NCBI GenBank assembly: GCA_933207985.1
Contig: OW240921.1
Location: forward strand, 98,287,366-98,351,365
Length of the DNA stretch: 64,000 nucleotides
Reading direction: 5' to 3'
DNA from: Pelobates cultripes
Taxonomy: Eukaryota > Chordata > Amphibia > Anura > Pelobatidae
Under the pieces are notes generated by a model. The model did no database searches and was not told the DNA's origin. It saw nothing but the letters and a program-made list of their open reading frames with translations. Made by a program: the position numbers and the translations under genes. The number at the start of each line of letters is the position of its first letter. Within the stretch, counting starts at the first letter, position 1. Shown piece by piece: positions 46,483-61,024 of the stretch.

Positions 46483-47614
46483 ATACCAGAAATACAAAAG
46501 AGGTCCAGGCACTCCAACAACTTCAGGCAAATTTATTAGAACCGAAGGTACATTGTAATGTTTCGACTCACAAATGGGTCTTCGTCAAGCTTGACAAAGA
46601 CCCATTTGTGAATCAAAACGTTGCAGAGCAGGCCCGGACTGGCCATCGGGCATACCGGGCAAATGCCCGGTGGGCCGCGATGGCCTTGGGGCCGAGGCCG
46701 GCAGGGAGATCACAGGATCTCCCATGCCAGCCCCTGCAGGGCCAGCGCTATCCGAGCACCGGCCCTGCTGTGTGCCTCCATGGGCCGGTGGGGAGATCAC
46801 AGATCTCCCTCACCGGCTCACAGGCAGTTACAGGCGGCCGACGGCTGGGGAAGGAGGGAGGCAGGAGAGAGGACTGGCGGAGCTCTAACTAGCAGCTCCG
46901 CCGGGTCCTCTCGCGGGATTCTGAGCGTTGCCGCGGTTACCACGGCAACGCTCAGATCTCGCGAGAGTGAACTCTAACCCGCAGGTTAGAGTTCACTCTC
47001 ACCACTGGACCACCAGGGAAGCATGACAGCATGCCCCCCTCATGGCAACACAGCTCCCCCTTCTTACCTTTAGCCTGGGACATAACTTTTTTTTATTTTT
47101 TTATTAATTATTAATAAAAAAATATATTTAAAATAATTTCCCTAACAGCCCCCCCCCAGACACACACAGCTCCCCCAGACACACAGCTCCCCAGACACAC
47201 ACAGCTCCCCAGACACACAGCCCCCAGACACACACAGCCCCCAGACACACACAGCCCCAGGCCACACACAGCCCCCCAGACACACAAGCCCCCCACACAC
47301 ACACAGCCCCCAGACACACACACAGCACCCCAGACACACGCTGACACACACAGCACCCCTGAAACCACACACACAGCACCCCCAGAAACAAACACACACA
47401 GCACCCAGACACACACAGCACCCCACACCCACACATATGCAGCACATATATTATATAAAATAACCCTCCTTGAGTTAACAGACAAATAAAATTAGAAACC
47501 CAGAATGTGGCGGATAAAACACCCCTCACACACAGTACCTCTTACACAAACACACCTACCTCACACATACCAATAAGTCCAAATATATTTTATATATATA
47601 TATATATATATACA

Positions 47615-47650
<36 letters not shown>

Positions 47651-48369
47651 TCTTCTATACACACTCTGGGTCCTTTACACACTAGATCTCTTACACACAC
47701 ACTGCACCACCTACACACACACTACATTCCTTGTAAGCAAACACATACAACATTCTCTAAGCACACCCTCTCTACAAACCCTACACACACTACGTCACCT
47801 ATTCACACACACTACTGCCCGATTGCACACACTCGCTACATCCCCTATAACACTATGCCCCTATACACGCACTCTCTACAGCCCCTAGCCACACATATTA
47901 CACCCCAAAATTGACCTATTTACACAATACCACACTACACTCTACACACAGGCAATCCCACAAGCATGCGCCAAACACATGCACCATACACTTTCCTGGC
48001 CCTTTTGTCCTCTGGTATCCCACTTGTGGAGACACCAGAGACAATTTAAAAGCAAACACAGCGCAAGCATGTTATTACATTTGCTTGCGCTGCGCAGAAC
48101 AAATGCAGGGCCTTTTTCTAATGCTAGAGCTCTTCAGCGGGGCTCTGCGCATTGAACCAACATGCTCACTTTCAGAGGGGGTGTACTTGTCATTAGTGAT
48201 GACAAAACACACCCTCTCTGGCCCCGCCCCCTTCTTGGGGGGCCGCTCTAATTGAAAAATGCCCGGGCCTAATTCTTTTCCCAGTCCGGCCCTGTTGCAA
48301 AGTACCTTCGGTTCTAATAAATTTGCCTCAAGTTGTTGGAGTGCCTGGATCTCTTTGCTATTTCTAGTA
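46483..48369. mobile_element. Head-to-head Penelope-like pair split by a hAT-like element (copy A)
   Basis: Left arm (minus strand) and right arm (plus strand) are the same unit facing outward: CTTGACGAAGACCC or CTTGACAAAGACCC, (A/G)TC(G/A)AAAC, GTACCTTCGGTTCTAATAAA, TTGCCTGAAGTTGTTGGAG, TGCCTGGA. The arms meet at a central AAGCTT at 46,588. Fourteen or so bases after the second core the pair is interrupted by the hAT-like element at 46,629-48,294, after which the right arm resumes (AAGTACCTTCGG). Confidence 0.7.
46629..48294. mobile_element. Non-autonomous hAT-like element, 1,666 bp (copy A)
   Basis: Termini CAGGCCCGGACTGG and CCAGTCCGGCCCTG are inverted repeats. Flanking octamers TTGCAGAG (46,621-46,628) and TTGCAAAG (48,295-48,302) match at seven of eight positions. 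The left third is GC-rich with GCCGGTGGGGAGATC and a palindrome GTTGCCGCGGTTACCACGGCAAC near 46,925-46,947. The middle (47,140-47,940) is a long CA-rich, low-complexity tract. No transposase: the 94-142 codon frames inside come from GC- or CA-rich sequence. Confidence 0.85.
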
Positions 48370-48898
48370 AAAATTAGATATGATTGCTTGTCAATTTTTG
48401 TGATGGGGCAAATATTCTCTGGAAGGTACTTTTACATTTAAATGTAAAAATCTTAATACATACAAATAGTTTCTTATAATGGGAATTGTGAAATTTCACT
48501 GTGAGACTCTCTTGTTAAAGAGCATCCTATTGCACCGTAGTAAAAAAACCTTTCAGGGGTGGTATGGGATGATTTCATGAATCCGTAATATTCTCAGGTG
48601 TATGATCAGAGAAGGGCGAAACCGTCACAGAGTCTGGTGTTGATTACATTACTTACTGTGCCTGTAAAATATGCCAAGGATTTCAGATTCAATGATTTAA
48701 AAAAAAAAAAACTTACGTTTTCACTCACGATATTATGAATTATTTATTTTTATTAACTGAATAGTCCCCATGTGTTGCTTATCAGCATATTTTAAACTAC
48801 TGTTAAAGGTGAAAGTTTCAGGTGAGCAAAGCTTTCCACCACTGTAAGCAGAGCAGTCACCATCTGCGGGTTTTGCATAATATGCAGAGACTCCAGAC

Positions 48899-49035
48899 CA
48901 GGGGTCCTCAAACTCCGGCCCCCCACATATTGCCAAACTACAACTCCCATGATTCTTTGAATTACATAGATAACCAGAGAATCATGGGAGTTGTAGTTCA
49001 GCAACATCTGGGGGGCCGAAGTTTGAGGACCCCTG
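48899..49035. mobile_element. Short hAT-like foldback MITE, 137 bp (copy A)
   Basis: Starts CAGGGGTCCTCAAACTCCGG and ends with GAGGACCCCTG. The arms pair through CTACAACTCCCATGATTCT / AGAATCATGGGAGTTGTAG. Flanking octamers CTCCAGAC and CCCCGGAC match at six of eight positions. Confidence 0.85.
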
Positions 49036-49388
49036 CCCCGGACAATGACAGAGCCTCTTTAAGCATTTCAGCAAATCCCATGCAATTCTGAATTGGATAA
49101 ACCTCCTACATAGACCCGAATTGAAACTCTCCTTCCTGGTCTGAGATGAATTTGTCTGCTGCAGAATTTGCTGCAGTCTTAGGAGCTTTATAGGTATTTT
49201 TTGCTTTTTATTACTTTAATTTTTAGCACATTTTTATAAATAATTTGGCTTCATCTGAAATGTATTCAGGCTTTATGTTTGTAAGGGGTTAGAAAATGTT
49301 GAATAAATAAATAAATAAAAAAAAAATTTTTTTTACATTAGGCTTGTGTTCCATTTAAAAAAAAAAAACATATTTAGAAGATTAAATT

Positions 49389-49488
49389 NNNNNNNNNNNN
49401 NNNNNNNNNNNNNNNNNNNNNNNNNNNNNNNNNNNNNNNNNNNNNNNNNNNNNNNNNNNNNNNNNNNNNNNNNNNNNNNNNNNNNNNN
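49389..49488. other. Assembly gap, 100 Ns
   Basis: Exactly 100 Ns, the conventional size for a gap of unknown length. Copy A ends on its left edge and copy B begins on its right edge. Confidence 0.99.
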
Positions 49489-52400
49489 CACCCTGGATCA
49501 GCTTCTGTCCTCCAGGACTGTGTAGGGAAGACCTCTCCTCCAGGAGAGCGTATCAGGAACAAGCTCTTAAAAGAGCTAAGTGATTAAAGCTCAAGGGATT
49601 ATGCAGAGCATAGCAATCCCCGGTGTGATTATAGCAGTTCCCTCCAATAACGAGACGAGGCTACATTTCGAAGGGTAAAGAAGAACTAACTGTACTGGCA
49701 CATACAGCCCCTTTTATTCACATTCTACAAACATAGTACTGCCCACAGAGTTTTGAAGAACAACCAATCAACACATTACAACGCAGCTAACACTCCCCTT
49801 CATTACATCAGAAATATGATATATGAAATGGTGGCCACCCAGTAACTCCACAGTTTGTCTGGTAGTCTATCCAGCGGAACCAACATATGAAACACATGGG
49901 GAACAGTGCAACAAATGAAGGGAATCATAAAAAATGTGGACAATAGTCATATCTGTGCACAATCTCCAGTTTTGTCACAGGGTACAAATAGTGTTTTCAC
50001 TTTTGTTCACTGTATCCACTTTACATTTAGTGTTTTCAAATGCCATATATGCCAGGGCCATAGTCAGAAGGTAGGAGGCGGGCAAGCAGCCCTCTCCAAG
50101 AACACGTGACGAGGTCTGTTCCGCCACACTGTGTACTTCTGTTTACTCCGTTCTTGTTTTACTACAAACACCGTGACCAATAAAAATCTTATTAATAAAA
50201 AAATAAAGCGACAACATATTCCACAGTGCAGTACAATCTTATAAAATAAACTGTACAGCATAGACAAACCAATACAACACAAGGGAGTGGATGGGGCTCC
50301 AATATTACACAATTACTTCACAAATACCAGGTGATTGCTGTGGACTGCAGTGATATAATTTGGCTACTGGTAAATAAAAGATATGTGATACCATCTTTCA
50401 TATATCTCTTTACTCTTCATTTTCTTAACCATATTCTAGAACCTGGATAGTAATGATTGTATTCCTAGTAAACCTACCCCACCCCCAGGTTTGTGCTGAA
50501 AACCCTCCGTTTTTTATGTGAGAGCCAATTGTGCTGAGTTGCAATCCTATTCTTTACATATTAACTTCTCTATGCAGGTTTTATTCCTAAGGATATAGTA
50601 TCTGGTCCTCCCAATCACTTAGCCTCCAAACCTACGAGGTTCATTGTTCTGCAGTGTTAGACGTTGAAAGAAGACATACACAGGCTTATTTACATTCGAA
50701 CACACAACATTTAGTAGCACTGTATTTAATAAGGTAATAATGCAGTATATATTTACTTCTTATTTTGCATTTTAGGCCTAACCTCCTCCTCCCACCAGTT
50801 GGTCAGCTGATTTGGTAAAGACTCTAAATTTGATCTCCCCTCTTTCTATCGCATTACTCGGATTAAAGTGGAAGGGCCACAAATACTGGCAATTTCACCA
50901 GTGAAACAAAACCCTTAATTGTTGAGTAGTTTACCTTTCAATCTCCAGTACCCAAGGTCAACACTGGGATTTTCTGAGCACTGAGGTTAGGTATAATAAT
51001 TATGAGAAGACATAAATAGAGTGATGTATGGTACATGGTGTGATATGCTACCTTACTGTTGGTGGGAATCGTCTTAAACCTCTTTTTGGCCTTAGGCTGC
51101 ATATGCATATTGTCTTATAATAAAGATGTCTTATTTTATACAGACCAACTTCAAAAAAAAATAAAAAATTTATTGCCAAAGTATGTATGTATGTGTGTGT
51201 ATATATATATTTTTTTTTTATTTTTTTTATGGTTTTAATGTGAATGTCTATGTAGTAAGAAAATAGAATCGAATAGAACTTTAGTGCAGATTTAGTTTCA
51301 GCTCCATCAGAGGTTTGTCTTAAGGTGGATGGGATGCAAGAATAGAAACATTATAATAAGATTAGTTCCTAAGCACCTCTGCTCAGTATGTTTCGGTAGT
51401 AGGAGCTACAAGGATTTTCTCACATTTAACCCCTTGTGGAGCATGTTCAGCAAGGTTCAAGTTAGCAAGTCCCCGAGGAGTTGAAAGCAGACAATGGATA
51501 CTTATACAAACAGTGATTTGCTCTGTACAGGTCCGTATATTGCTTTTAAATATGTGTTTTATGGATCTTGCATGCAAGTTTGTGCATATAATTCACTTAG
51601 TACCAATGATTCCGTTTTGTTCAGCTTTGATGGATATTCATGCTTATTTTTGCATAGCTTGTAAATTACTTTTGAAATTGTAATATAGTGCAATTATTTA
51701 ATAGTGTTATTTATAAAAGCATTAAAGGAACCCTTAACTAAGCAAATATACTTTATTGCCTTTATTAACATTGAATAGTGAACTATGTCTTCAGGGGTTA
51801 AACTAGCTTCCAATTGAATATAATTTGGTGATAACTTTATTTTTACCAACATGGCTGTAAATATTTGTAGCATTCATATAGAAATTGCTTGCCCAATCTG
51901 AAGCATCTGATATTGGGGTGTAAGAAAGGACTTGTTGGTTTGTTACTGGGGGACATCATAACTTTCCACCGTGTAAGCCTGTTTTGAATGCATTCGATGC
52001 TAATTGACAGAAACACTGGCTGGCCTCACTCAGAGTAGCCCATGTCTAGAGTGCTATTATGGCTCTTTTGTGAGGACAGAATGTCCCATGTTCACCTACA
52101 TTGTGCTCATTGGGGGTTTCCGGGGTCCCACTTGCAATGGTGTAACAGGGACACAAAAACAGGACTGTTACGCTGAATCTGGGACAGTTAGTAGGTATGA
52201 TCTTAAGCAATTAAGAATCTTACAATGGTAACATTCCCCTACTATGCGGTCTTCTATTTCAGATGTCGTGGATTGTCTATGTTAAATCCCTCCTATTAGC
52301 TGTATGCAAGGATTAGCAAAATAAATCCAAAATAATAAAATAAATCATATTTAGCAATATTTCAACCGGCGGTAGTGTATGATTATCTGTTCTAAAGCAA

Positions 52401-53240
52401 ACAATAGCACACATTCATTCAATGCTGTGTCAAAGCCAGTGCAAATCTCGAGAGCATTATGATGCTTTAAGTTTCCATTTGGAATGTCGTGTGTATGTTA
52501 TTGACCTCTTGGGACCATGACGTTTCGTTTCTTTCCCCTCAAGCATCAGACGGTTACCATGAATAGTTAATTTCATATAGCAACCTGCTCTCATTTAACA
52601 GGCTGCTGTTCACTCAAGGGACTGTGACTAATTCCAACTGTTATAAAAAAAATAAAAAAATAAACCTAGGATTTATTTTATTTTTTTTCTATTCCCTTTT
52701 GTAGGATGTTAATCCTCTGACTAGAGAGAGAGCTGGGACCTGTTGTCTGGATTATTACATGTGACAGATTTAGAAACCCAATAGAACGCATGGCAGAGAT
52801 CAGATCCGTGTGTGTGTGGTTTTTGTATTGTCTTTATGGTTCCATGTAGCTGCAGATAAAAAAAAAACGTTGCTGGGCCCCGAGGAAAATGGGTTGCTAG
52901 TTACCTTCTTCAATGAAGCACAAAACGAGGAATTATTTTCCAAAGTGTTTTCTTATGCATTCTGGGGCCAGTGATAACTTAACGATACTAGCAAGCATGT
53001 TGACATTCTACAGGTGACTTTATCTAATTCTGTTTTTATGAACATCTTCATCTACATCGGAGCCTGTAACAAGCACTGAAACTCTTTGCCTTGTACTCCA
53101 TACTTTTACATGTATTTTTTTTTTATATTCTCTGATATAAAAAAAAAAGAATGACTTCTATCGTATGTGCGGTCGTCTGAAATACTACACGTTTTTGATT
53201 TAAATTTTAAGTTAACTTGTTGCAAAACGGGTTTTTGCAG

Positions 53241-53592
53241 CGTGCAAGACTAATGGTGCCAAACTGCGCAGTAGAACGCTGCAGATCAGTTTCAAAGACA
53301 GCTGTTTCTTTTTATCTGTCTAGAGCTTTGAAGGATTTCACTGAAGCGATCAAAATATTTGGACTTTCTCATTTCTCTGGAGTGCATGCCGACTTGTCCA
53401 ATTTTGTATTTGTTTTTTTCTGGTGTTACTTGTATTGCGGGAAAAATACTGCCACGGCCTACGCTATTAAAATGGAGACCTCCAAGCCACCCTTGCAACA
53501 AAAAAAATCAGGAATTTCATGGTTGGCTGAGGAATTTTTGTGGATTGGAGGGAGCATTGTGGCCCCTCCGCACATGAAACTTGGTCAAATTG
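53241..53592 (+). other. Candidate exon-like segment (copy B)
   Basis: Counterpart of 41,726-42,077 with the same acceptor-like and donor-like borders. One difference seen by eye (TGT to TGC, synonymous in the long frame). Same weak case for a host exon. Confidence 0.2.
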
Positions 53593-54627
53593 GTAAGCTA
53601 GCTTTGAGTTTTCTTTCATTTTTCTTTTTTTTAGAAATGTTTTGATATATTGCAGTTTATTGTTAAATCACCTTGAGGATTTTATAGCTGTCCGCTTTGG
53701 TGTGTTCCTCTAGTAGACGTAAGTAGAATAAAAAAGTATAATATTACAACTTTGCCTATAGATTGATACAATTGTTTTTTTTAGAAAGCTTCTAAAGGAG
53801 ATCAGGAGTTAAATCAACAGGGGGACATGATTAAATTGTGTCTGACGTCCAATCTAATGAAGGAACTTGATCCATCTCTGGGTATTTCTTTTGTCTCTGA
53901 CATTCTTAAATGCTCCTTGTAAGTCGCTCTTTAATTTCTAAGCTTTAAGTCCTGAATCCCTTAATAAAACTGTAGCAACTACTGCTTAGGGTCTTTAATC
54001 ATAGGATCATTTCTGAACTATGGCAGAAAAGAGAAGACCGCTTAAAGTAACCATAGGTAGGCAAACCAAAATCTTTTAAAATGAAGACCATATGGAAAGA
54101 ACCGTTCAGATGTTTTGTGATTGTAATCGCTTCACACATTTTTTGATCATAATGATTTTGTCCTTTTTTGTGCTTGCCTTTAAATGTTTTTTTTTTTTTT
54201 CGTATGTCACTCACATCCAGGAATGTAAAACGTATGGGTAATCAGCTGTTGAACTTCAATTCATATCTGCTTCTTGGCTGGTAATATGAATAGTAATTGA
54301 TAAAATCTAGAAAACTGGAGGTCATATCAGGGTTAGTTTGATTTTAATGATGGCTCGGTTGAGTCAATCGACCATGCCGTGTTTTGTGGCATGTCTGTGA
54401 TTACTGTCAGCTGCCTTTTTGAGACATCTCATTTTTACTTTATTACTCTAAATGTTAGCTGCCGTCATTTATTTAAATAGTTTTATGACAATTGTGTATA
54501 CAACATCGCACATCTTTGTGAATTAACATCTGATACTGTCCTCACACGCCCCGCGTAGTAATTGTGTTTACTTTTTTGACATTGATGTAAGGATTCTATT
54601 TAAACTTTTTCTTTGCTTAGTGACTTG

Positions 54628-54720
54628 CTCTTATGAAAGACCCCATAGTGTGTCGAAACGTTGACCGTTTCACATTGGATTAAACAAATATCCTGGTGAT
54701 TTTATTGGGTGATTTTTATT
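54628..54720 (+). mobile_element. Solo Penelope-like/hammerhead-type short repeat (copy B)
   Basis: Counterpart of 43,113-43,205 with the same CTTATGA, GAAACGTT and tail. Confidence 0.5.
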
Positions 54721-55129
54721 TTTGTTAGCTGTCAACTCGAGTGTATTTATTTGTTGACAGTATCTGAAGAGTGTCTGGTATGAAGTGCTATTACTTCTAT
54801 TTAGATAGTGAAAATATACTTTACTTATTTATTTTATATTTACTGCTTTTGCTCATGTTTTTGCTTAAACTTCTTTGTATAACAAATATCCTCTTTGCAC
54901 ACGCGTGGTGTTGTATATGTTATATATGACTAGTATTTACAGCCATATATCATGGAATTCCTGCCTGCTCCTTGCCTTGCTATGCAGTACGTCCGTTAAT
55001 TCCATATACCGGTTCTACTAATTTGAATTATTCTGCTTGCCTTTACCATTACCAGGACAGTCTTCATTTTAAACCTCTTCGTGTGCAGATACAATCTGTG
55101 CTATCCAAATTAACCGTGGCTCTTATCAA

Positions 55130-55300
55130 CATAAGTGAATTCAAAGTGAATTTCAAATTTTACAGCCAAAATAGTCAAGCTAAAAATAGAATTGACTTGG
55201 AGATTAATTTTTTTTTAATTTTTTTTTTCTATTTGGCTATTTTGGCCTACATTCTGAAATTCCCTTTGAACTCTCTTTGAATTCCTGGGAAGACCCTATT
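55130..55300. mobile_element. GAATTC-type palindromic MITE (copy B)
   Basis: Counterpart of 43,615-43,785, same arms and borders. Confidence 0.6.
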
Positions 55301-55689
55301 AGTCTTAGCAGTGTGTTAGTGGTTTAGAACTATTGTCTACAAAGGCAAATTCTGTATGTGGCGTATGGGGGTCAAAGCAAGTATTACAGCATTTTAAAAT
55401 GGTTGATCTTAGTTTACTTCTTCTTAAGATTTAACCTAAAAAGATTAAAATATCAATAAGGAGTTGGAGAATTATTTGTGCAAGTCTTATAAGCCAGAAT
55501 TAAAGTCCATTTGATTTATTCTCAGTTAGAAATTTTAGGTGCTCCATAGTAGTTTTATACATTATATGCTAACAGCAAGATAGTGTAGTCAAACATTGTG
55601 AATATTGCCTGAGAAATGCCTTGCGGACAGTGCCTGAAGGCTACCAGGCATGTATTCTAAAAGAATACAATGAGAGGAAGAAAAAAATC

Positions 55690-55805
55690 AAAGTATTTAA
55701 TCATGTTTTATTAAAGAGTACAAAATTCACTTACAGTAAACTTCCTTGCTTCAATGATAGTTCTACACGTTTCGGTCTGTTTTGTACTTTTATTAAATCT
55801 GTCTA
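55690..55805 (-). mobile_element. Degenerate Penelope-like/hammerhead-type repeat (copy B)
   Basis: Counterpart of 44,175-44,290, with the same minus-strand GAAACGT box and tail and no intact CTGATGA box. Confidence 0.4.
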
Positions 55806-56149
55806 GATACTGTACAACAACTTAATTCTACAGTTTAGATTTTATAAACATAATTTTACTTAAATGTATCCATGACATTCATAGATTGCATAGACTGGCT
55901 GTTAAGTAACAGATTTTTGTACTTGAATGAAATTGAAAGCCAAAGGAATATTTTAGGAAAGAATTGCTGATTTGGAAGACATTTGAAATCCTGCTATTCA
56001 CAGCTTGGAGGGTTTTTTTTGTTTTGTTTTTTTGTTTTGTTTTTTTGTTTTGTTTTTTATGTACATCATTGTATGCAATGCAAAATATCACTTGTTTGAT
56101 CAAAAATGCTACACATTTGCTAATAGAATTAAACATCTGCATAATAGAA

Positions 56150-56945
56150 TAGAAACATAGAATTTGATGGCAGATAAGAACCATTCGGCCCATCTAGTCT
56201 GCCCAATTTTCTAAATATTTTCATTAGTCCCTAGCCTTATCTTATAGTTAGGATAGCCTTATGCCTATCCCACGCATGCTTAAACTCCTTTACGGTGTTA
56301 ACCTCTACCACTACAGCTGGAAGACTATTCCATGCATCCACTACCCTCTCAGTAAAGTAATGCTTCCGGATATTATTTTTAAACCTTTGTCCCTCTAATT
56401 TAAGACTATGTCCTCTTGTTGGGGTAGTTTTTCTTCTTTTAAATATAGTCTCATCCTTTACTGTGTTGATTCTCTTTATGTATTTAAATGTTTCTATCAT
56501 ATCCCCCCTGTCTCGTCTTTCCTCCAAGCTATACATGTTAAGATCCTTTAACCTTTCCTGGTAAGTTTTATCCCGCAATCCATGAACCAGTTTAGTAGCC
56601 CTTCTCTGAACCCTCTCTAAGGTATCAATATCCTTCTGAAGATACGGTCTCCAGTACTGTGTACAATACTCCAAGTGAGGTCTCACCAGTGTTCTGTACA
56701 ATGGCATGAGCACTTCCCTCTTTCTACTGCTAATACCTCTCCCTATACAACCAAGCATTCTGCTAGCATTTCCTGCTGCTCTATTACATTGTCTGCCTAC
56801 CTTCAAGTCGTGTGAAATAATTACTCCTAAATCCCTTTCCTCAGATGTTGAGGTTAGGACTCTTGCACGTATCCACATTAAATGTCAGTTACCACAGCTC
56901 TGACCATTTTTCTACTTTACCTAAAGCATTTGCCATTTGGCAAAG
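56150..56945 (-). pseudogene. CR1-type LINE ORF2 C-terminal fragment (copy B, 213-codon open frame)
   Basis: Minus-strand frame 56,878-56,237 encodes the region after the reverse-transcriptase core of a CR1-like LINE: SEERDLGVIISHDLKVG, PHLEYCTQYWRPYLQKDI, LERVQRRATKLVHGL, YSLEERRDRGDMIETFKYI, FFTERVV-like YFTERVVDAWNSLPA and the end TVKEFKHAWDRHKAIL. The upstream frame (ANALGKVEKWSELW, then a stop, then LTFNVD) shows the relic extends to about 56,945 but is broken. The 3' end is a CR1-type tail (ATCTGCCATCAAATTCTATG). The catalytic core is absent, so it is a 5'-truncated relic despite the open frame. Confidence 0.9.
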
Positions 56946-58388
56946 GCACCAGAATAGAAAATATAAAAATGAGAGAGAAAAAGTGGAGAATAGACCTTGG
57001 TTAGGACGGGGACCGATCATGGTGACTCGCATGAATATTGCCAAATTTAGGAAGCTGGCTGATAATTCTCCTACTTCTCTAGGTTGGACTGCTTTTCAGT
57101 CCACTAGAAACCACGAGGAAATGGCTTAGACTTGTAGAATATTTACTGCCCTTGGCACCTTTGAGATATGTTCCAAAATCAAGAATCTCCAGACTCCCAA
57201 ACCTTCTTCACAAGTCTTTTTTAACCTAAATTTTACACTACTTTTCTCGTTTTTGAGGAATATTTTGTCAATCTGTCCGCATGCAATTTATATTTGAAAT
57301 TTCCACATTGTGGAGGTAATTAAATAAATGCACATGGTGTGTATCACCCACAGTGATTTTAACTTTTGTTTTGTTTTTATTATTCTTTTATTTATGATAC
57401 TAGGCTTATAAAATGGAACAATTAACAAAAAAATCCAATTATTATATTGATATATGTAAATGCCCACACACTTGCAATAGAATATTTATGTACCATACTT
57501 AAGTTTGGCTATATTGTTCATCCTACAGCTTTGATAAATAGAGCTTCAGAGCACGGCTCCATTCTGGATAGTGTGTACCCAATAAATATAAAGTTTATAG
57601 TTTCTGCATTCAGCATAATTGCCTACTTGTTCTGATCCATCACATCATGAACTATTCAATATAGTGCTGGAAAACGGAACGGAGCAAAGTAATATCTGGG
57701 TGCCTTTTAGATTAAATCAGAAGTATGAAAGGACATGAAAAAATGTCTCAAAATATTTTTGAAAGTGTATAAGATATCCTGTAGATATCTATTATTGCTG
57801 TGGGAAAAACAATGGTTGTGAGAAGAAATATGGGAAAAGATTATTTTGATTTATCGGATATACTTTTATACTGTTATGACAATTGTGAACATAATGGGAA
57901 AACTTTGTAATCCGAGATTGATTTATTATATATGAATCGAACTGTTTTGTTTAATGGCAAATACTAAAGTCGATTTAGGAATGTCACCACGTTGAATGTG
58001 CAGTGTTACAGGAGACCTGCTTTGTGAGTCGTAACTTATTGTCTCTGAACAGAGGTATAAACACATGCAAATATGTTTTACCTCTTTTCATGGATAATAT
58101 AAGTTTATGCTGCAAAGCTAAATATATACTGAATCCCCATATATGTGTACTGACAGTAAAAATAATATATTGCAATATATCCATAGGAACTGAACTCTAA
58201 ACTAAACTGGACCACGGGCCAGCACAATCCCATTAAATGTAGATACCAGAAATACAAAAGAGGTCTAGGCACTCCAACAACTTCAGGCAAATTTATTAGA
58301 ACCGAAGGTACATTGTAATGTTTCGACTCACAAATGGGTCTTCGTCAAGCTTGACAAAGACCCATTTGTGAATCAAAACGTTGCAGAG

Positions 58389-60281
<1,893 letters not shown>

Positions 60282-60887
60282 TTGCAAAGTACCTTCGGTT
60301 CTAATAAATTTGCCTGAAGTTGTTGGAGTGCCTGGATCTCTTTGCTATTTCTAGTAAAAATTAGATATGATTGCTTGTCAATTTTTGTGATGGGGCAAAT
60401 ATTCTCTGGAAGGTACTTTTACATTTAAATGTAAAAATCTTAATACATACAAATAGTTTCTTATAATGGGAATTGTGAAATTTCACTGTGAGACTCTCTT
60501 GTTAAAGAGCATCCTATTGCACCGTAGTAAAAAAACCTTTCAGGGGTGGTATGGGATGATTTCATGATTTCCGTAATATTCTCAGGTGTATGATCAGAGA
60601 AGGGCGAAACCGTCACAGAGTCTGGTGTTGATTACATTACTTATTGTGCCTGTAAAATATGCCAAGGATTTCAGATTTAATGATTTAAAAAAAAAAAAAA
60701 CTTACGTTTTCACTCACGATATTATGAATTATTTCTTTTTATTAACTGAATAGTCCCCATGTGTTGCTTATCAGCATATTTTAAACTACTGCTAAAGGTG
60801 AAAGTTTCAGGTGAGCAAAGCTTTCCACCACTGTAAGCAGGGCAGTCACCATCTGCGGGTTTTGCATAATATGCAGAGACTCCAGAC

Positions 60888-61024
60888 CAGGGGTCCTCAA
60901 ACTCCGGCCCCCCACATATTGCCAAACTACAACTCCCATGATTCTTTGAATTACATAGATAACCAGAGAATCATGGGAGTTGTAGTTCAGCAACATCTGG
61001 GGGGCCGAAGTTTGAGGACCCCTG
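60888..61024. mobile_element. Short hAT-like foldback MITE, 137 bp (copy B)
   Basis: Counterpart of 48,899-49,035 with the same arms and flanks. Confidence 0.85.

Larger units (their letters stand above)
37971..49388 (+). repeat. Duplicated segment, copy A (11,418 bp, ends at gap)
   Basis: Nearly the same sequence as 49,489-61,377 in the same direction from first base to last. In stretches compared by eye, substitutions are about one per 100-250 bases. It begins at CACCCTGGATCGGCTTCTGT and ends TTAGAAGATTAAATT directly against the run of Ns. Main differences from copy B: a 250-bp deletion in the LINE at 44,820, shorter CA/TA repeats in the hAT-like element, and an 18-base stretch near 46,427-46,442. 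Probably one haplotype of the same locus. Confidence 0.97.

Noticed and set aside
46608..46977. GC-rich frames of 94-118 codons, possibly a CpG-island gene
   Set aside because: They lie inside the hAT-like element and begin in its terminal repeat; no family is recognised and overlapping frames are equally open.
47111..47529. Cysteine/valine-rich minus-strand frames up to 133 codons (and counterparts at 58,866-59,360)
   Set aside because: They are reverse readings of CAGACACACAGCCCC-type low-complexity sequence inside the hAT-like element.
47507..47914. Threonine/histidine-rich plus-strand frame of 135 codons
   Set aside because: Translation of a CA/TA microsatellite; the length differs between copies exactly as the repeat does.
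49374..49562. Open frame running across the N gap
   Set aside because: Ns cannot be translated; the frame is an artefact of reading through the gap.
56237..56878. 213-codon frame as a possible functional host gene
   Set aside because: It matches the post-catalytic part of CR1-like LINE ORF2, has a broken upstream frame and a LINE tail, and its other copy is deleted internally.
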